A stretch of DNA of 64,000 nt from Brachionus manjavacas (Eukaryota; Rotifera; Eurotatoria; Ploima; Brachionidae). This document shows positions 11,839-22,158 of this stretch, piece by piece (the first letter of the stretch is position 1; each line of letters begins with the position of its first letter). The stretch covers positions 496,001 to 560,000 of the forward strand of contig JAHQIY010000032.1 of the NCBI GenBank assembly GCA_019054805.1, in the 5' to 3' direction. Position numbers and translations under genes: made by a program. A model generated the notes under the pieces. That model was not told where the DNA came from, made no database searches, and was given only the letters and a program-made list of their open reading frames with translations.

Positions 11839-13537
11839 CAGTATGTGTCAAAAGTTTAGAAATTTTTTTTTCTTTAACAAAAGAATTGTTTTTGCATTTA
11901 TAATAGGCGGGAAAATAAAAAAAAGCGATTTTTTTTCAAATTTTTATTTGTCATCAATCCAAGATCATAATATCAAAAAAAAAAAATTAAGTGAAAAAAA
12001 AAATACAAAAGAAAAAATGGATACAATAAATTAAAAAAAAAAAAACGGTTCAAAAGTTTAGAAATTTTTACAATTTAATATTTAAAATGACCGCCTTTGG
12101 CCTTACAACAAGCCAAAACTCTTTTTGGAATAGATTCAATCAACTTCTGTACGTACTCAGTCGGAATCTTTAACCACTCTTTGTGTAAAACCTCTTTTAA
12201 ATGCTCGATAGAGGTTACCTTTGTGTTTACCATTTTGGCATCCATGTATGACCATAAGTTCTCGATTGGGTTGAGATCTGGTGAACGGGCACACCATGGC
12301 AGAACCTCAATGTTCTGTTCTTTCAACCAGTCCCTTACTGAGTGGGCAGTATGTACCGAAGCGCCATCTTGCTGAAAAATCCAAGGGTGTCTGGCTCAAA
12401 TAGCAGTTCAACAGATGGTAAAAGGTTGTTTTCCAAGGTGTTGATGTAGACAAATTGATTAATTCGTCCTGTATAAATGTTGCTTATACCAGTTCCTTTG
12501 TAGGAAATTCATCCTCAGATACCAGCTGACCCTCCACCGTTTTGTAACCTTGGTATACAGAACTTCGGAATAAATTTTTCATTTTTAAACCTTTTTACGA
12601 TTACTCTTGACTTACGATTGAAGACCTCAAAATTGAACTCGTCACTGAAAATAACTATGGAACAATTATTAACTGTCCAATTAAGTCTCTGTTTACACCA
12701 CTTATATCTTTTTTGTATATCTTTTATGGTTAAAATGGGTTTTCTGACCGCTGTATGGGACTCTAAACCTTTTTTTTGAAAAATCTCATTACAGTAGACT
12801 TACTTATCCTAACCCCTTGAGTCTTAGAATTTAAAATCAGTGGCGAGTTTTTGATAGCTATATGTAGGGTCTTTTCTAATCTTTCTAAAAATGTAATTTT
12901 CATCCCTAAAAGTCAGCTTCCGAATCTACCAGAACTGCTCCGATCAGACACAGTACCAGTCTCTTCATATCGTTTTTTAGTTGAAGAGACACATTTTGGA
13001 GACACACCTAACATGTTGGCTATCTCATTTTGCTTTTTTCTCCACTTTTTAGCAGACCCACGATCTGCCATTTTAGTGGGCTAGAGACGTTTTTTTTTAA
13101 CCAATTTTTGGTAATTTTTTGGCAAAATTATGATTTTTTGGTTAAGTTATTTTGAAAGGACCTAAGTAGTTAGAGAGTATTTATTTTAATCAGTTTAAGA
13201 GCACAATTTACTAAAAATTAGAAGCTATTTAAGAATTAATCATAAAGGTGTGAAAAAAGGTAGCAATGGTTGCTAAAACTTTAGGATTACCCGAATTTCT
13301 AAACTTTTGCACCGAATTTTATTTTTTATTTTTTAGAGGAAGTTTTTTCATTATAAATATTTAAAAGTTAATTATATTTTTATGCCAAGTGTCATATATC
13401 AAATTGTAGAGAAAAAAAAAATCTAAAAATTAGTGCTTTTATTTTTTTTCTTTTGCACTCAATTTTTCGTAAAATACAACAAATAAACAATTTAAGATAA
13501 ATAAAATAATCAATTTCTAAACTTTTGACACATACTG
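11839..13537 (-). mobile_element. Tc1/mariner transposon, inactive, with IR/DR-like ends
   Basis: The element is bounded by the inverted repeats CAGTATGTGTCAAAAGTTTA and TAAACTTTTGACACATACTG, each preceded or followed by the target dinucleotide TA (11837-11838 and 13538-13539). The core word caaaagtttagaaatt is repeated about 210-220 bp inside each end, near 12051-12066 and 13295-13310. That layout resembles the IR/DR arrangement of Sleeping Beauty-type Tc1 elements. The interior carries one broken transposase gene on the minus strand. Total length is 1699 bp, usual for Tc1 elements. Confidence 0.9.
12075..13080 (-). pseudogene. Tc1-type DD34E transposase pseudogene
   Basis: The minus strand encodes a Tc1-family transposase broken by several stops and frameshifts. 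Recognisable pieces in order are an N-terminal helix-turn-helix (MADRGSAKKWRKKQNE, near 13070), the first catalytic region IFSDEFNFEVFN (about 12640), the second catalytic region WIFQQDGASVHTAHS (about 12370), and the third, CARSPDLNPIENLWSY (about 12270). The C-terminal 83 codons remain open to a stop at 12075. All three DDE acidic residues can still be read, so inactivity comes from frame damage rather than from catalytic substitution. Confidence 0.85.
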
Positions 13538-13939
13538 TATAAATCACTTGTTGGTTCAATATTAGACAATTATTTTCCATATTTAAATCCCCTTTCTGAA
13601 CATTTGGTACGTAAGCTCAAAGTTATTCAAAACTGAGCTATTAGAAGTATTCTTAAATTAAAATTCAATGCCCCCTCAGAAACGCTCCACCATGACGGTT
13701 GGACACATCTTTTTCTCCAAAAAATTGACACAGATTAGATGAACGTTGCTGAACGTAATGTCAGAAATGGTTTGGAAAAAAGTGTAGATATGGTAGTACA
13801 ATTGGTCAAAGAGTATAATTCAAGTTTTCAATCCCGCTGTATCAATTTTTCATCTCTCCTTTGCAATTGTAGAGGATTTTTTGGAGATTATTTCATGGTG
13901 TAATACTAATCTTCAATCACCCAACTCTTGTTATCTTTT

Positions 13940-15640
13940 TTCTTTCTTTTTTTCAAATCCAAGACAAAAAATTTTAACGAATTTAACAGGGATATAGAAA
14001 AATTCAAATTCCTAGGCTTCACATTGGACTCGAAACTTACACTTAGTCCAATGGTGGATGAATTAAAAGAGCGCTGTAATTCAAGACTTATTTTCTTTTT
14101 CTTTTTTTTTTCCTTATTCACTCCTTGTGGAGCATAGGGTCATTACTTTTGATTTCCACTCAAGTCGATCTTTTGCCTTTACCCTTGCTTCTCCCCATGT
14201 CATTCCCATTTCGATGAGCTCTTTCGTGATTGTTGACCTCCATGTTACTGCTGGTCGTTCTACCTTACGTCAGTCTTGAGGTGTCCATTGAAAGACTCTT
14301 TTTGGTATCCGTGTTTCTTTCATTCTAAGTACATGCCCGAGTCATCGCAGTCTTTTGTCCTTTATGCATTGACTTAATGGCTCTGAATTTGTTCTTCTGT
14401 AAAGGTCAGAATTCGACAATGTCTCAGGCCAGTGTATCCCGTGTGGAAGGTGTTAAGACTTTTCCTGTCCGATTCACACATCCCCCAACATTCACTTCCG
14501 TACATAAGTGTTCCTTTAATACACTGTTGCATAGTTTAAATTTTGTTTCCTTACTGTAGCTGGTTGACTTCCATATTGGTTTGAGTCTTGCGAAGGCACT
14601 CTTTGCTTTAGCAAGTTTATTTTTAATGTCCCTGTGTGTTCCCAACGTTGTACTGATTGTGCTATCTAAGTATGTGAATTCATTTACACACTCAATTGGT
14701 GTACCATGTGTGATGGTGATCGGTGTATCCAATTTGGTATTTATGCACATAGCTTTCGCTTTGGCCACATTTATTTCGAGTCCGGTTGGTTTAGCGTTGT
14801 TCGCCGACTCTTGTGTCTTTATATGCATATGTGCTTATGTGTTAATATTAGCACCAGATCGTGCGCAAAGTCTAAGTCTTCAAGCTTTGCTGTTAATCCC
14901 CATTGTATACCCCTTGCACTGGCAGTTGTTTTCTTCATTACATAGTCAATCAGTATTAGGAATAGTGTCGGATAGAGAACGCACCCTTGTCTGACTCATG
15001 TACACACTTTGAAGCTCTCAGATTGTCTTTTTTCCAGAATTACGCTCCACTCGAATTTCTCATAGAAGAGTTTTATCAAGTTAAATATCTTCTGTGGCAA
15101 GCCATAGGATCTTAATTTGGCCCACTAGGTTTCTCTGTGTATGCTATCAAAGGCTTCCTCGAAGTCAATGAAATCCTGCTTGTTCTTCTCTGAGTATAGC
15201 AATTCCTGATTCTTTCCAGTATTAAGCTGCAGAACGCCTTGCTTGCTACTGGTAGCAGTGCTATTCCTCGCCAATTGTCACAAATCATTTTGTTACCTTT
15301 CTTAGGGAGCTTGACTATTAGGCCTTTTGACCAGTCATCTGGTATAATTTCTTGCCACCATATCTTGCTGAAGAAGTCTTGTAATATCTCTATTGTGATC
15401 CTACTGTCAGCCGGGGCTTTTTGTTTTTCAGCTTCAAATTCAAGACTTAATATACAAAAAATATCTCTCAAATAAGAAATGTGTTCTGAGACCAAAAGTA
15501 TTAGGAAATCTTTACAAATATTTGATCGGATCAATATTGGACTATTTTTTTCCTTGTTTAAATTCATTCTCAGAAACTAACATCAAAAAATACAAATTAT
15601 TCGAAATTCAGCAGTACAATACATAAAATTTTGCCCATAA
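13940..15640 (+). mobile_element. second copy of the same LINE family, split by another LINE
   Basis: The plus strand at 13990-14090 reads FKFLGFTLDSKLTLSPMVDE, closely matching the first copy. After the inserted minus-strand LINE, the sequence resumes at 15450-15600 with NLYKYLIGSILDYFFPCLNS, equivalent to the NYFPYLN region of copy one. Stops and frameshifts show the copy is dead. It lies immediately downstream of the first copy in the same orientation. Confidence 0.65.
14091..15437 (-). mobile_element. 5'-truncated non-LTR retrotransposon with 13-bp TSD
   Basis: The insertion is bounded by the direct repeat aattcaagactta, at 14078-14090 and 15437-15449. Its 3' end on the minus strand is an A-rich tail (14091-14115). 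Translation gives RT pieces: DDWSKGLIVKLPKKGNKM and CDNWRGIALLPVASKAF (about 15270-15370), LDFAHDLVLIL (about 14860), and a C-terminal block containing VNEFTYLDSTIS and FARLKPIWKSTSYS (14424-14828). The catalytic FADD box reads FAHD, so one active-site Asp is lost. The 5' part (endonuclease and start of RT) is missing, as is usual for target-primed reverse transcription. Confidence 0.85.
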
Positions 15641-15946
15641 ATAAATTAGTAAGTCTTATTTATCCTTTTTTTTCTTTTTATTTATTTGAACCTTAATGAC
15701 TTAATAATTTTTTGTTTTATATATTTTTATTTTGAAATTAACAAATAAATAAGACAAAATAAAAAAAAAATTCTATCCAATTCTATGAATGAAAGATAAC
15801 AAACAAAATTTACTTTATTTTTTAACTATTTAATTAATAAAAAAAAAAAAAAAAGAAGAGAATTACTCAAAAACTTATATACAAAATTAATTGTAATTAG
15901 AGAAAAAAAAAAACAATTAGAAGGACTCAATTAAAATGATTTACAA
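15641..15946. other. 3' flank of the transposase-derived gene
   Basis: This is an AT-rich spacer of about 300 bp with long A runs, including those near 15840-15854 and 15901-15911. It probably includes the 3' UTR of the minus-strand gene that ends at 15947. No inverted repeat matching the far side of that gene was noticed. Confidence 0.4.
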
Positions 15947-17206
15947 CTAGGCAAGCGAGACCCATTCGCCATTTTTCTCGAGCACCTTGGGCACCACATT
16001 GGACAACTTGTCAATGAACTCGGAGCACTTGTCGGGAGTGAGCGTCTTCCAATAGTCCTTGACAGCAACAATGACCTGTCCAAGAGTTTTGGGCAGCCGC
16101 TTGGCCACGTTTTGTATGAGCTCGGTCCACACGAGCTCGATGGGGTTGAGGTCGTGGCTGCGGGGCGGCGACTTGACCCAATTGATGCCCGTCGAGGACA
16201 AAAACTCCTGCGACAACTTGGCCGAGTGCTTGGGGTTGTTGTCCTGGTGGAACCTGTGTCCGGCGGGAAAGTTCTCGGCTATAAAGGGCACCACGTTCTC
16301 GAGCAGAGTCTCCAAGTACATGGCGGTGGTGAGCGGGCCGTCGAAAATTTGGAGCGGCGAGGCGCCCTTGCGGCTAATAGCGCCCCACAGGTGCAGAGTG
16401 GTCTGCTGCCTTGGCTGAGTGGGGTCGGGCGCTTGGCCCTTGAGCTGGTTCAACGAGGCCAAAAAGGGCTTCAGCGTCGTCTTGCCTATGAACACGTCCT
16501 GGTCGAACTGGTCGTCTAGATGCGCCTGGCACCACTGGATCCTCGACTGACGATGCACATCGGTCAGTATGGGCTTGCGTCTCATGCGCCGGTACACAAA
16601 GCCGTACTTTTTGCGGTAGTAGCGCGCCTTTTTGGCCGTGGTCGCCTCCAGCCGCTTGCGGTACAAGTACTTCTGCACGTAGCCATAGCTTATTTTCTCC
16701 TCGGGCTTGCACACCAGGTTTATTCTGTCGACTATTTCTTTGATTGACTTTCCGTTTGAAGAGTGGTAGTCGATGAGCTCTTTGATGGAGACGGGCAGGC
16801 GACGGCGCGATTTGTCGCCTTCGGCCTTGCGGTTCTCTTCCTCGACGTCCTCGTCGTCGTCGGCCTCCGAGTCCGAGAACTCGTCGTTCATGGCGAGCTT
16901 GAGCTCGATGGCCGCCTGCTCGTCTATTGTTTCGTTGCGCTGGATGATCAGCTCGTCCGAGGCCACCATCACGTTTTCTTCGAGCGGCTGCAGCTGAACG
17001 TGCTCTTGCATGAGCTCGGGCTCGTTCAAGTCCATGTTGGTCAGGTTGCGCGTGTTGTTGGGCTTTTCCTCGTCGTCCGAATTGTCGTCCGCTGCCTCCA
17101 GCTTGAGCTTGGGGTGGCGGCGCGACGACTTGGCCTCAGTGTTTGTTTTGCGAGTCATTTTTGCTGGCGATTCCCACTTCCAAAGACTTTGTTTCGAACT
17201 GAACAC
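15947..17206 (-). CDS. Tc1-like transposase-derived protein, probably domesticated
   Basis: An intact single-exon frame of 419 codons, markedly GC-rich in an AT-rich neighbourhood. Residues 1-135 are acidic and low-complexity, with no counterpart in Tc1 transposases (for example FSDSEADDDEDVEEE). Residues about 138-225 form a helix-turn-helix region ending in the Tc3-like ILTDVHRQSRIQWCQAHL. Residues 236-390 are a DDE-type core. The second and third acidic residues are present as FHQDNNPKHSA (D322) and HDLNPIELVW (E357), 34 residues apart. The first, normally in a SDE box, reads DVFIGKTTLKPF, so glycine replaces the catalytic aspartate near residue 241. No TIRs were found flanking it. An intact frame without catalysis suggests a host DNA-binding role; a recently mutated element is the alternative. 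An alternative start is Met17. Confidence 0.8.
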   Translation of the reverse strand: MFSSKQSLWKWESPAKMTRKTNTEAKSSRRHPKLKLEAADDNSDDEEKPNNTRNLTNMDLNEPELMQEHVQLQPLEENVMVASDELIIQRNETIDEQAAIELKLAMNDEFSDSEADDDEDVEEENRKAEGDKSRRRLPVSIKELIDYHSSNGKSIKEIVDRINLVCKPEEKISYGYVQKYLYRKRLEATTAKKARYYRKKYGFVYRRMRRKPILTDVHRQSRIQWCQAHLDDQFDQDVFIGKTTLKPFLASLNQLKGQAPDPTQPRQQTTLHLWGAISRKGASPLQIFDGPLTTAMYLETLLENVVPFIAENFPAGHRFHQDNNPKHSAKLSQEFLSSTGINWVKSPPRSHDLNPIELVWTELIQNVAKRLPKTLGQVIVAVKDYWKTLTPDKCSEFIDKLSNVVPKVLEKNGEWVSLA

Positions 17207-17819
17207 TTTTTCTACTTCTAGTTCTAGATTTAACCCTACACTAAACGATTATAAATGTACAAATCCGACATTAAGTTTAAGAGTGCAACGCATAAGACAA
17301 AGACTAATAATTTATGCAGCTAGATTTTTATTCGATCGGTCCAGTTAAGTCAGTGTGGCGTGCATTGTGTGCACACTTGCACGCGAGTTGTCCACATTTC
17401 CAACTTAACATTTGTTCAAACGACTTCGCATCTGCTTAATGAACTTAAAAATGAAATTAAAAATGGTTGTCGGGTCTTCACAGGGAACCAGATAGACATC
17501 TCTAATCATTTTTAAATTATTAAGGCTTTTTTGTTTCTTTTTTAAAATAAATTATTACTATTAAACGAAAATAGAGAATAATTTGTATTAAATTTTTTTA
17601 AATTTTGAAAAATCTAAAAATTCAATTTTGGACTTTGAATTTTCAAAATAAAATTCTGGAAATTAATTTTTAAGTTTCGATTATTTTTTTTCTGATGTGC
17701 TTCTGAAAGCAGCGTTTATTAGCAAGGTTTTTTCCTACTTTATTGTTTTGTTCGATTTTGTTTTTTGTTTTTTAAACAAGAAAATGAAAAAATGTTGCAA
17801 AAGAAAAACATGTATATAG
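17207..17819. other. upstream region of the transposase-derived gene
   Basis: The first 200 bp (17207-17400) are of mixed composition and probably hold the promoter and 5' leader of the minus-strand gene ending at 15947. The remainder is AT-rich and unrevealing. Confidence 0.35.
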
Positions 17820-19290
17820 TAAACCGGTCTAATGTGGTGACCTATTTTTTTTACTGCTGATTTGGGGTTCTGACCACCTGAAAACTTCGAAAATGCTCAC
17901 CGAATTTACCCCAATTTTTATTCTCATCATTTTACCTCAGTCATGTAATTATGTGAAGGGTGACCCCGAAAATGAGTCAGATTACCCCGTTTTCTCACTT
18001 TATTCAGCCTAAAATTCACTAAATAACCCAAGTGCATATAAAAGCTCATTTTTTAAAAAAAATATTTATTTACTACAAAAAACAACGAATTTTAACAGAT
18101 TTTCGATTTAAATTTAAAATAACTTAGATAAATAATTAAAAATAATTTAAGTCTATGGATTTTGTATGTTTGATTTTGTACATAAATTAACATGAATTGC
18201 ATTTATATTCATTATAACAGTTAAATTTAAACTTTTCCGGAAGACTATCGTAACATGACCAGCATTCACTGTTTTCACAAGCCAACCACTTATTAAATTT
18301 TCTTTATCTTCTTCTATTTGTATTTGGCAAACATAACAAAAAATTATTTTTTTTTTTTTGCTTTTGGGTTAATTTTTCATTTTTTTCAAAATTAATTTTT
18401 CTAAATAATTTTCCTTTTATGTATTGCAATTAAATTTATTAAATTTTTTCAAAAATAGACTTTTATAAGCTATTTTAATCTCAAATAGTCTTCAAAGGTT
18501 AATTGTGTGAAAAATTAGAGAATTTGGGGGAGATTTGGTGAATTTGGGGGAGAAATGGTGTAACCAAATTAACCATACTTACCCCCTTTTTAACATAATT
18601 AGCCAGTTCGATGAAAAAAAACATTCCTCAATAAAAAAATTTTTTTTATGATCATGGTTAATTTTTTTTATGATCAATTCAGAAAGGACTGGACACTGTC
18701 GAATGGCACTCCTCTCTACAAGTTGGACCGCCCAGAAGCGGGCATCGAGGGCACATCAGACCAGAGCTAGTGAAAGACTGTCTAATCAGTCGTAACGCTT
18801 TCCGCAACAGGGTAGCAAGAATGTGGAACAAGCTACCCGATTCAGTCATTGACGCACCAAGTGTCAACTCTTTCAAGAAGAGGATTGACGACCAAATCTC
18901 CAAAGAACAGGCTGCTCATAGGACTCAGGTTCTCTTGCTGGAGTCATCCGGCAACTCGCAGTCATCCAACTACTACTACTACTACTACTACTATGGTCAT
19001 GTTTGAAAACCAAAAAGCTAAAATGGGGAATAGAATTTGAAGCTAATTTATGCTTAAATCAAATTACTAATTTGACTAAAATTCAAGTTATATCACTAAT
19101 TACCCTTTTGAGACCGATTTCTAATCAGCTGAGAAATTTCCGGAGTCGGACGATTCATAACTAGATAGAGCTTGAAAATATCTACAAGAATAATACGGGG
19201 TTTACATTATTTTATTTTACACGTATCGAGATATTTGAAGGGTCCAAAAGTTTTCACCAAATTAACTTATAACATAATTAGGCAGGTTTA
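17820..19290. mobile_element. possible nonautonomous DNA element with AACCGG-type ends
   Basis: The left edge reads TAAACCGGTCTAATGTGGTG. An inverted relative, TAAACCTGCCTAATTATG, closes the region at about 19273-19290, next to a TA on each side. A third inverted relative (ACTGGCTAATTATGTTA) ends near 18608. The interior repeats phrases such as aatttgggggaga and carries a LINE 3' fragment at 18660-18995. Whether this is one element, or one element plus an old inner copy, cannot be decided by eye. Confidence 0.35.
18660..18995 (+). mobile_element. 3' end of a LINE with trinucleotide tail
   Basis: The plus strand encodes NAFRNRVARMWNKLPDSVID followed by VNSFKKRIDD, the C-terminal signature of many CR1/Jockey-group reverse transcriptases (F-x-N-R-V-x-x-x-W-N-x-L-P). 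A frameshift separates it from the upstream KLDRPEAGIEG segment. The fragment ends in a (TAC)n microsatellite at about 18969-18993, the kind of repeat tail used instead of poly-A by some CR1-like elements. Confidence 0.7.
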
Positions 19291-20085
19291 CAATATTTTT
19301 TTAAAACTCATTTAGCATTTCCTTTCCAGACTACAGAGCCTCTCTCCTCTTCACATTATTAAAAATGCAGGCTGTTTGAGAGCTGGCTTCGGAAAACCTT
19401 GAGAGTTCATCTCTCTATATATCAAGCTGTTTCGATTTTTGATTACTAAATGATTTTGATTAAAAAATTTATTTTTTATAATAATGTAACGGCATCAAAA
19501 AAAAGTTTTAGACTTCTCTTAAAATTTGCTCTGTTTTTCTCCAATTTTGTCCTTAGATTCAGGACTGTTCCTAAGAAGCCAAAAACGAAAATCCCTCATT
19601 GCTTTTCCGCAAAAAATGTCCGCAAAATTTGTCTCTAAAAAACGTATATTCCTCTTCTTAGGTGGTAATTTTTAAATAAAGTTTAAAATTATCTTTTATT
19701 ATTTATTATTTATTTATTTATTTATTTAATTAAAGTTCAAGTCCAATGGACAAATTGAAATAAGAATTTAAATTATATAAAATTGCTATTGATTTTTTAG
19801 GAAATTTTAAAATTTTCTTAAAGTTCTTCATCTTAATTCCCTCATTTTTAATTATTCATAATTTAGAAAATGTTTTTTTTTTAAATCTTGTTGAGAATTT
19901 TTTTTTTGAGTTTTTTTAAGTAATAATTAATGATCATTTGATTTGGAAGATTTTGAATTCCAATTTGCCCAAATAATAATATTTTTGAATACTTTTATTA
20001 TATCTCCCAATTTTTTCTAAGCATAGTATTTAGGAATAAATTAATCAAGGATTGCATTTGATGATTTTATTTAAAATTAAGTAAA
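19291..20085. other. AT-rich spacer with a LINE-type 3' terminus
   Basis: No gene was seen. On the minus strand, 19690-19775 holds a stem-loop and (AAAT)n tail, listed separately. The open frame at 19450-19638 lacks family features. Confidence 0.45.
19690..19775 (-). repeat. LINE-type 3' end: stem-loop plus (AAAT)n tail
   Basis: Read on the minus strand, a short hairpin GTCCATTGGAC (19741-19751) is followed by TTGAACTTTAATTAAATAAA and a run of AAAT repeats to about 19696. Almost the same sequence recurs at 61060-61115. This is probably the 3' end of a retrotransposon whose body has been lost. Confidence 0.5.
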
Positions 20086-21269
20086 TTATTTAAATAAAGA
20101 AAAAATGCTTATTATTTTAAGTAGAAAAAATGCTCCCTTGGAAAAAGAACTGCTGTTTTTAACACTTCTTTTGATTATTCTACCATTTAAACTTTGAATT
20201 TCTCTAAAATTTTTCTTGATTCCAATTTCATAAAATTTTTCAATCTTTATTTAATAATTTTAAACATATTCTTTGTTAAATATTTATTTTACTTGAGCTT
20301 GTGAAATTGGTATTTTTTTTCTAAACACAGTCCAAATAACACCTTCATTACATGGTGGTATAGTTAAACTACCACTGTATCTAAAATATCCATTGGAATT
20401 CAATTCAAAACCGTTGGGAATCATCGAATTGAGTGAATATTCAATATAATTTTCAGCTGAGTTGTTTTAAATACAGAATTAAAATTAAAGATTTAATTTT
20501 TTTTTAGATTAATTACTATTGTTATTGTTGATATTTGAAACAGAAATTAAAGTATCCAAGTCTTTATTATCACTTTGACTGATCTAAATGAATTGATAAG
20601 AATTGAATTTTACAAATAGATATTACTTCAAAGAGTAATCCTAATACTGCTAGTGTTCCAGAATTTGACTTGTGTACGAGATGAACCTTGATCAAAAGTT
20701 AATAAATAAATTCATTTTTTTTTCTTAAAGCTTTTTACCTCCAATGGAAACTTTTTTTGGTCTAAAAGATGTTCACTTCCTAAAAATTTTATTTAAAAAC
20801 TATCTTATTAATTTTCAAACTGAAACCTTCATTGATATTATTTCCCCAATGAAAATGAAAATTAACAAAAGTATAATTTTCCGTAAAATCACTGCCTTGA
20901 ATGTACGGAACTTCAGAACTGTTAAATAAATTCCCAACAACTTAATTTTTAGCTTTTAATTAATGTTATTTACAATGCATGAATACTTGAATAGTCTTCA
21001 TTTTTTAAAATCCACGTTAAAATCTGGTCATAATGGAAAAAACTAAAATCGGCTAGTTTGGCATCATAAACTGTCTTAGATTCATCAATGTTAATTGGCG
21101 ATTGAAGGCTTCCTGCACAAGTGGGGAAATCTTTATTCCAATCTTCTTCATAATTCCAATTATATGAATTCACAGCTTTATATAATATTTGTCCAATTTT
21201 CTGTAACAATAATAAAGTTCAAAAATTACTAGCCAAAAGGATTAAAATTGTGACCAATTTTAGAATCAT
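20086..21269 (-). CDS. secreted or GPI-anchored alpha carbonic anhydrase
   Basis: Eight exons: 21230-21269, 20987-21175, 20827-20940, 20739-20779, 20627-20686, 20517-20583, 20293-20456 and 20086-20244. They sum to 834 nt, 277 codons plus TAA. A signal peptide ([17 protein letters not shown]) precedes the alpha-CA domain, which reversibly hydrates CO2. Hallmarks include [13 protein letters not shown] (zinc ligands H105 and H107), GSEH, EVHLVH (third ligand H130), [16 protein letters not shown] and [11 protein letters not shown]. The two cysteines in FPTCAG and IPPCNEG would form the disulfide of secreted CAs. The usual proton-shuttle histidine after the Asn pair is absent (KNEDYS), which suggests slower turnover. 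The C-terminus is hydrophobic ([16 protein letters not shown]), compatible with a GPI signal. Introns are 43-60 nt. The first junction is the least certain. Confidence 0.85.
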
Positions 21270-22158
21270 TTCTTTTTTTTTTAAATAATTCTATTCAAGT
21301 TATCTTTTATATCCAAGTTATAGACTAATAAATCAAGCATTTCATGTTTACGACTCAATTGAAAAAATAATTTATTTAGATTTTAATAGAAAATTTATTT
21401 TGAAGCGGTAATTAGTAGAAATCGTCTACTAAACCAAAATATGTTTTTAAACAATTTTAAAGAATCAGACTGAAAATCGAAAACAAAATTTTCTTAAAAT
21501 TTTTCTTTTAATTCAAATTTAATTAAACTGTCTAAAAAATGTATGTAAACTAGACTTTGATTTAGAATATTTTCAGGTTTAGACAAGTATCAGGTATTTG
21601 ATTTGGCAATTTTCATTTATGTGAAATTTTTGAATATTCTTGAGATTCTTTTACTTTAAATAATTTTATTTTCCTAAGATTTCTGATATTTTTTTGGGAA
21701 AAAAAATTATCCATTTATATTGCATAAATGTAAATGAATGTAAAATTTTAAATTAAAGACCAAAAATTTTAAAATCCTTCGATTATAAAAAAAATAAAAG
21801 AACTGATTTTTTGAAAAAAATACATAAATTTTCACATTTTTTGTTAAAAATTAGAAATAATTAGAATTAATTTCTATCATGTAGGGAATTGACTTAAACG
21901 TTTTGTTACCGTAAATTTGTAATTTTGGAGAGGAACTCCACAGGCTTATCCGAGCGGCAAAAGACCCTCTTTTCAGCCTGCATTCTTTAAAGATTGAATA
22001 TAATAATTAAAATTACAAATGAAAGAGCTACAGAAAAAACGATTAAAATATAAAAAAAAAAAAAGATAACTAAAAAAATAAATAATAATTATCTGGTTAA
22101 TTCTCTAATCAAAAATTTGGAGTGTTTTGTTTTTTATAGTAATTGATAAAAAGTTTAT
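21270..22158. other. AT-rich intergenic DNA with a LINE-like 3' end
   Basis: The leftmost part is the promoter side of the carbonic anhydrase gene. A stem-loop, GGAGAGGAACTCC, with its associated GC-richer stretch at 21920-21995 resembles the retrotransposon 3' termini seen elsewhere in the window. Nothing else was recognised. Confidence 0.4.
21900..21995 (-). repeat. LINE-type 3' end with stem-loop
   Basis: On the minus strand a GC-richer segment ends in the hairpin GGAGTTCCTCTCC (21927-21939), followed by AAAATTACAAATTTACGG. The preceding phrase (aggctgaaaagaggg, ggataagcctgtgg) parallels the one before the hairpin at 30393-30405, so both probably derive from one retroelement family. Confidence 0.4.

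Larger units (their letters stand above)
11595..13902 (+). mobile_element. LINE reverse-transcriptase fragment split by a Tc1 insertion
   Basis: Translation of about 11640-11834 gives a post-catalytic RT segment (IKFFGFTFDESLSLNALVQE, then a WGLSRKLF stretch). The reading continues without loss after 13538 as YKSLVGSILDNYFPYL and IRSILKLKFNAPSETLH. This is the thumb and C-terminal region typical of CR1/Jockey-group non-LTR elements. The Tc1 element at 11839-13537 sits exactly between the two halves, after an in-frame stop, so the LINE was already in place and probably already dead. The outer ends are approximate. Confidence 0.7.

Noticed and set aside
16763..17221. 152-codon plus-strand frame opposite the Tc1-derived gene
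   Set aside because: It is the antisense shadow of the GC-rich minus-strand gene; its Val/Leu/Arg-rich composition is the complement of the acidic coding region.
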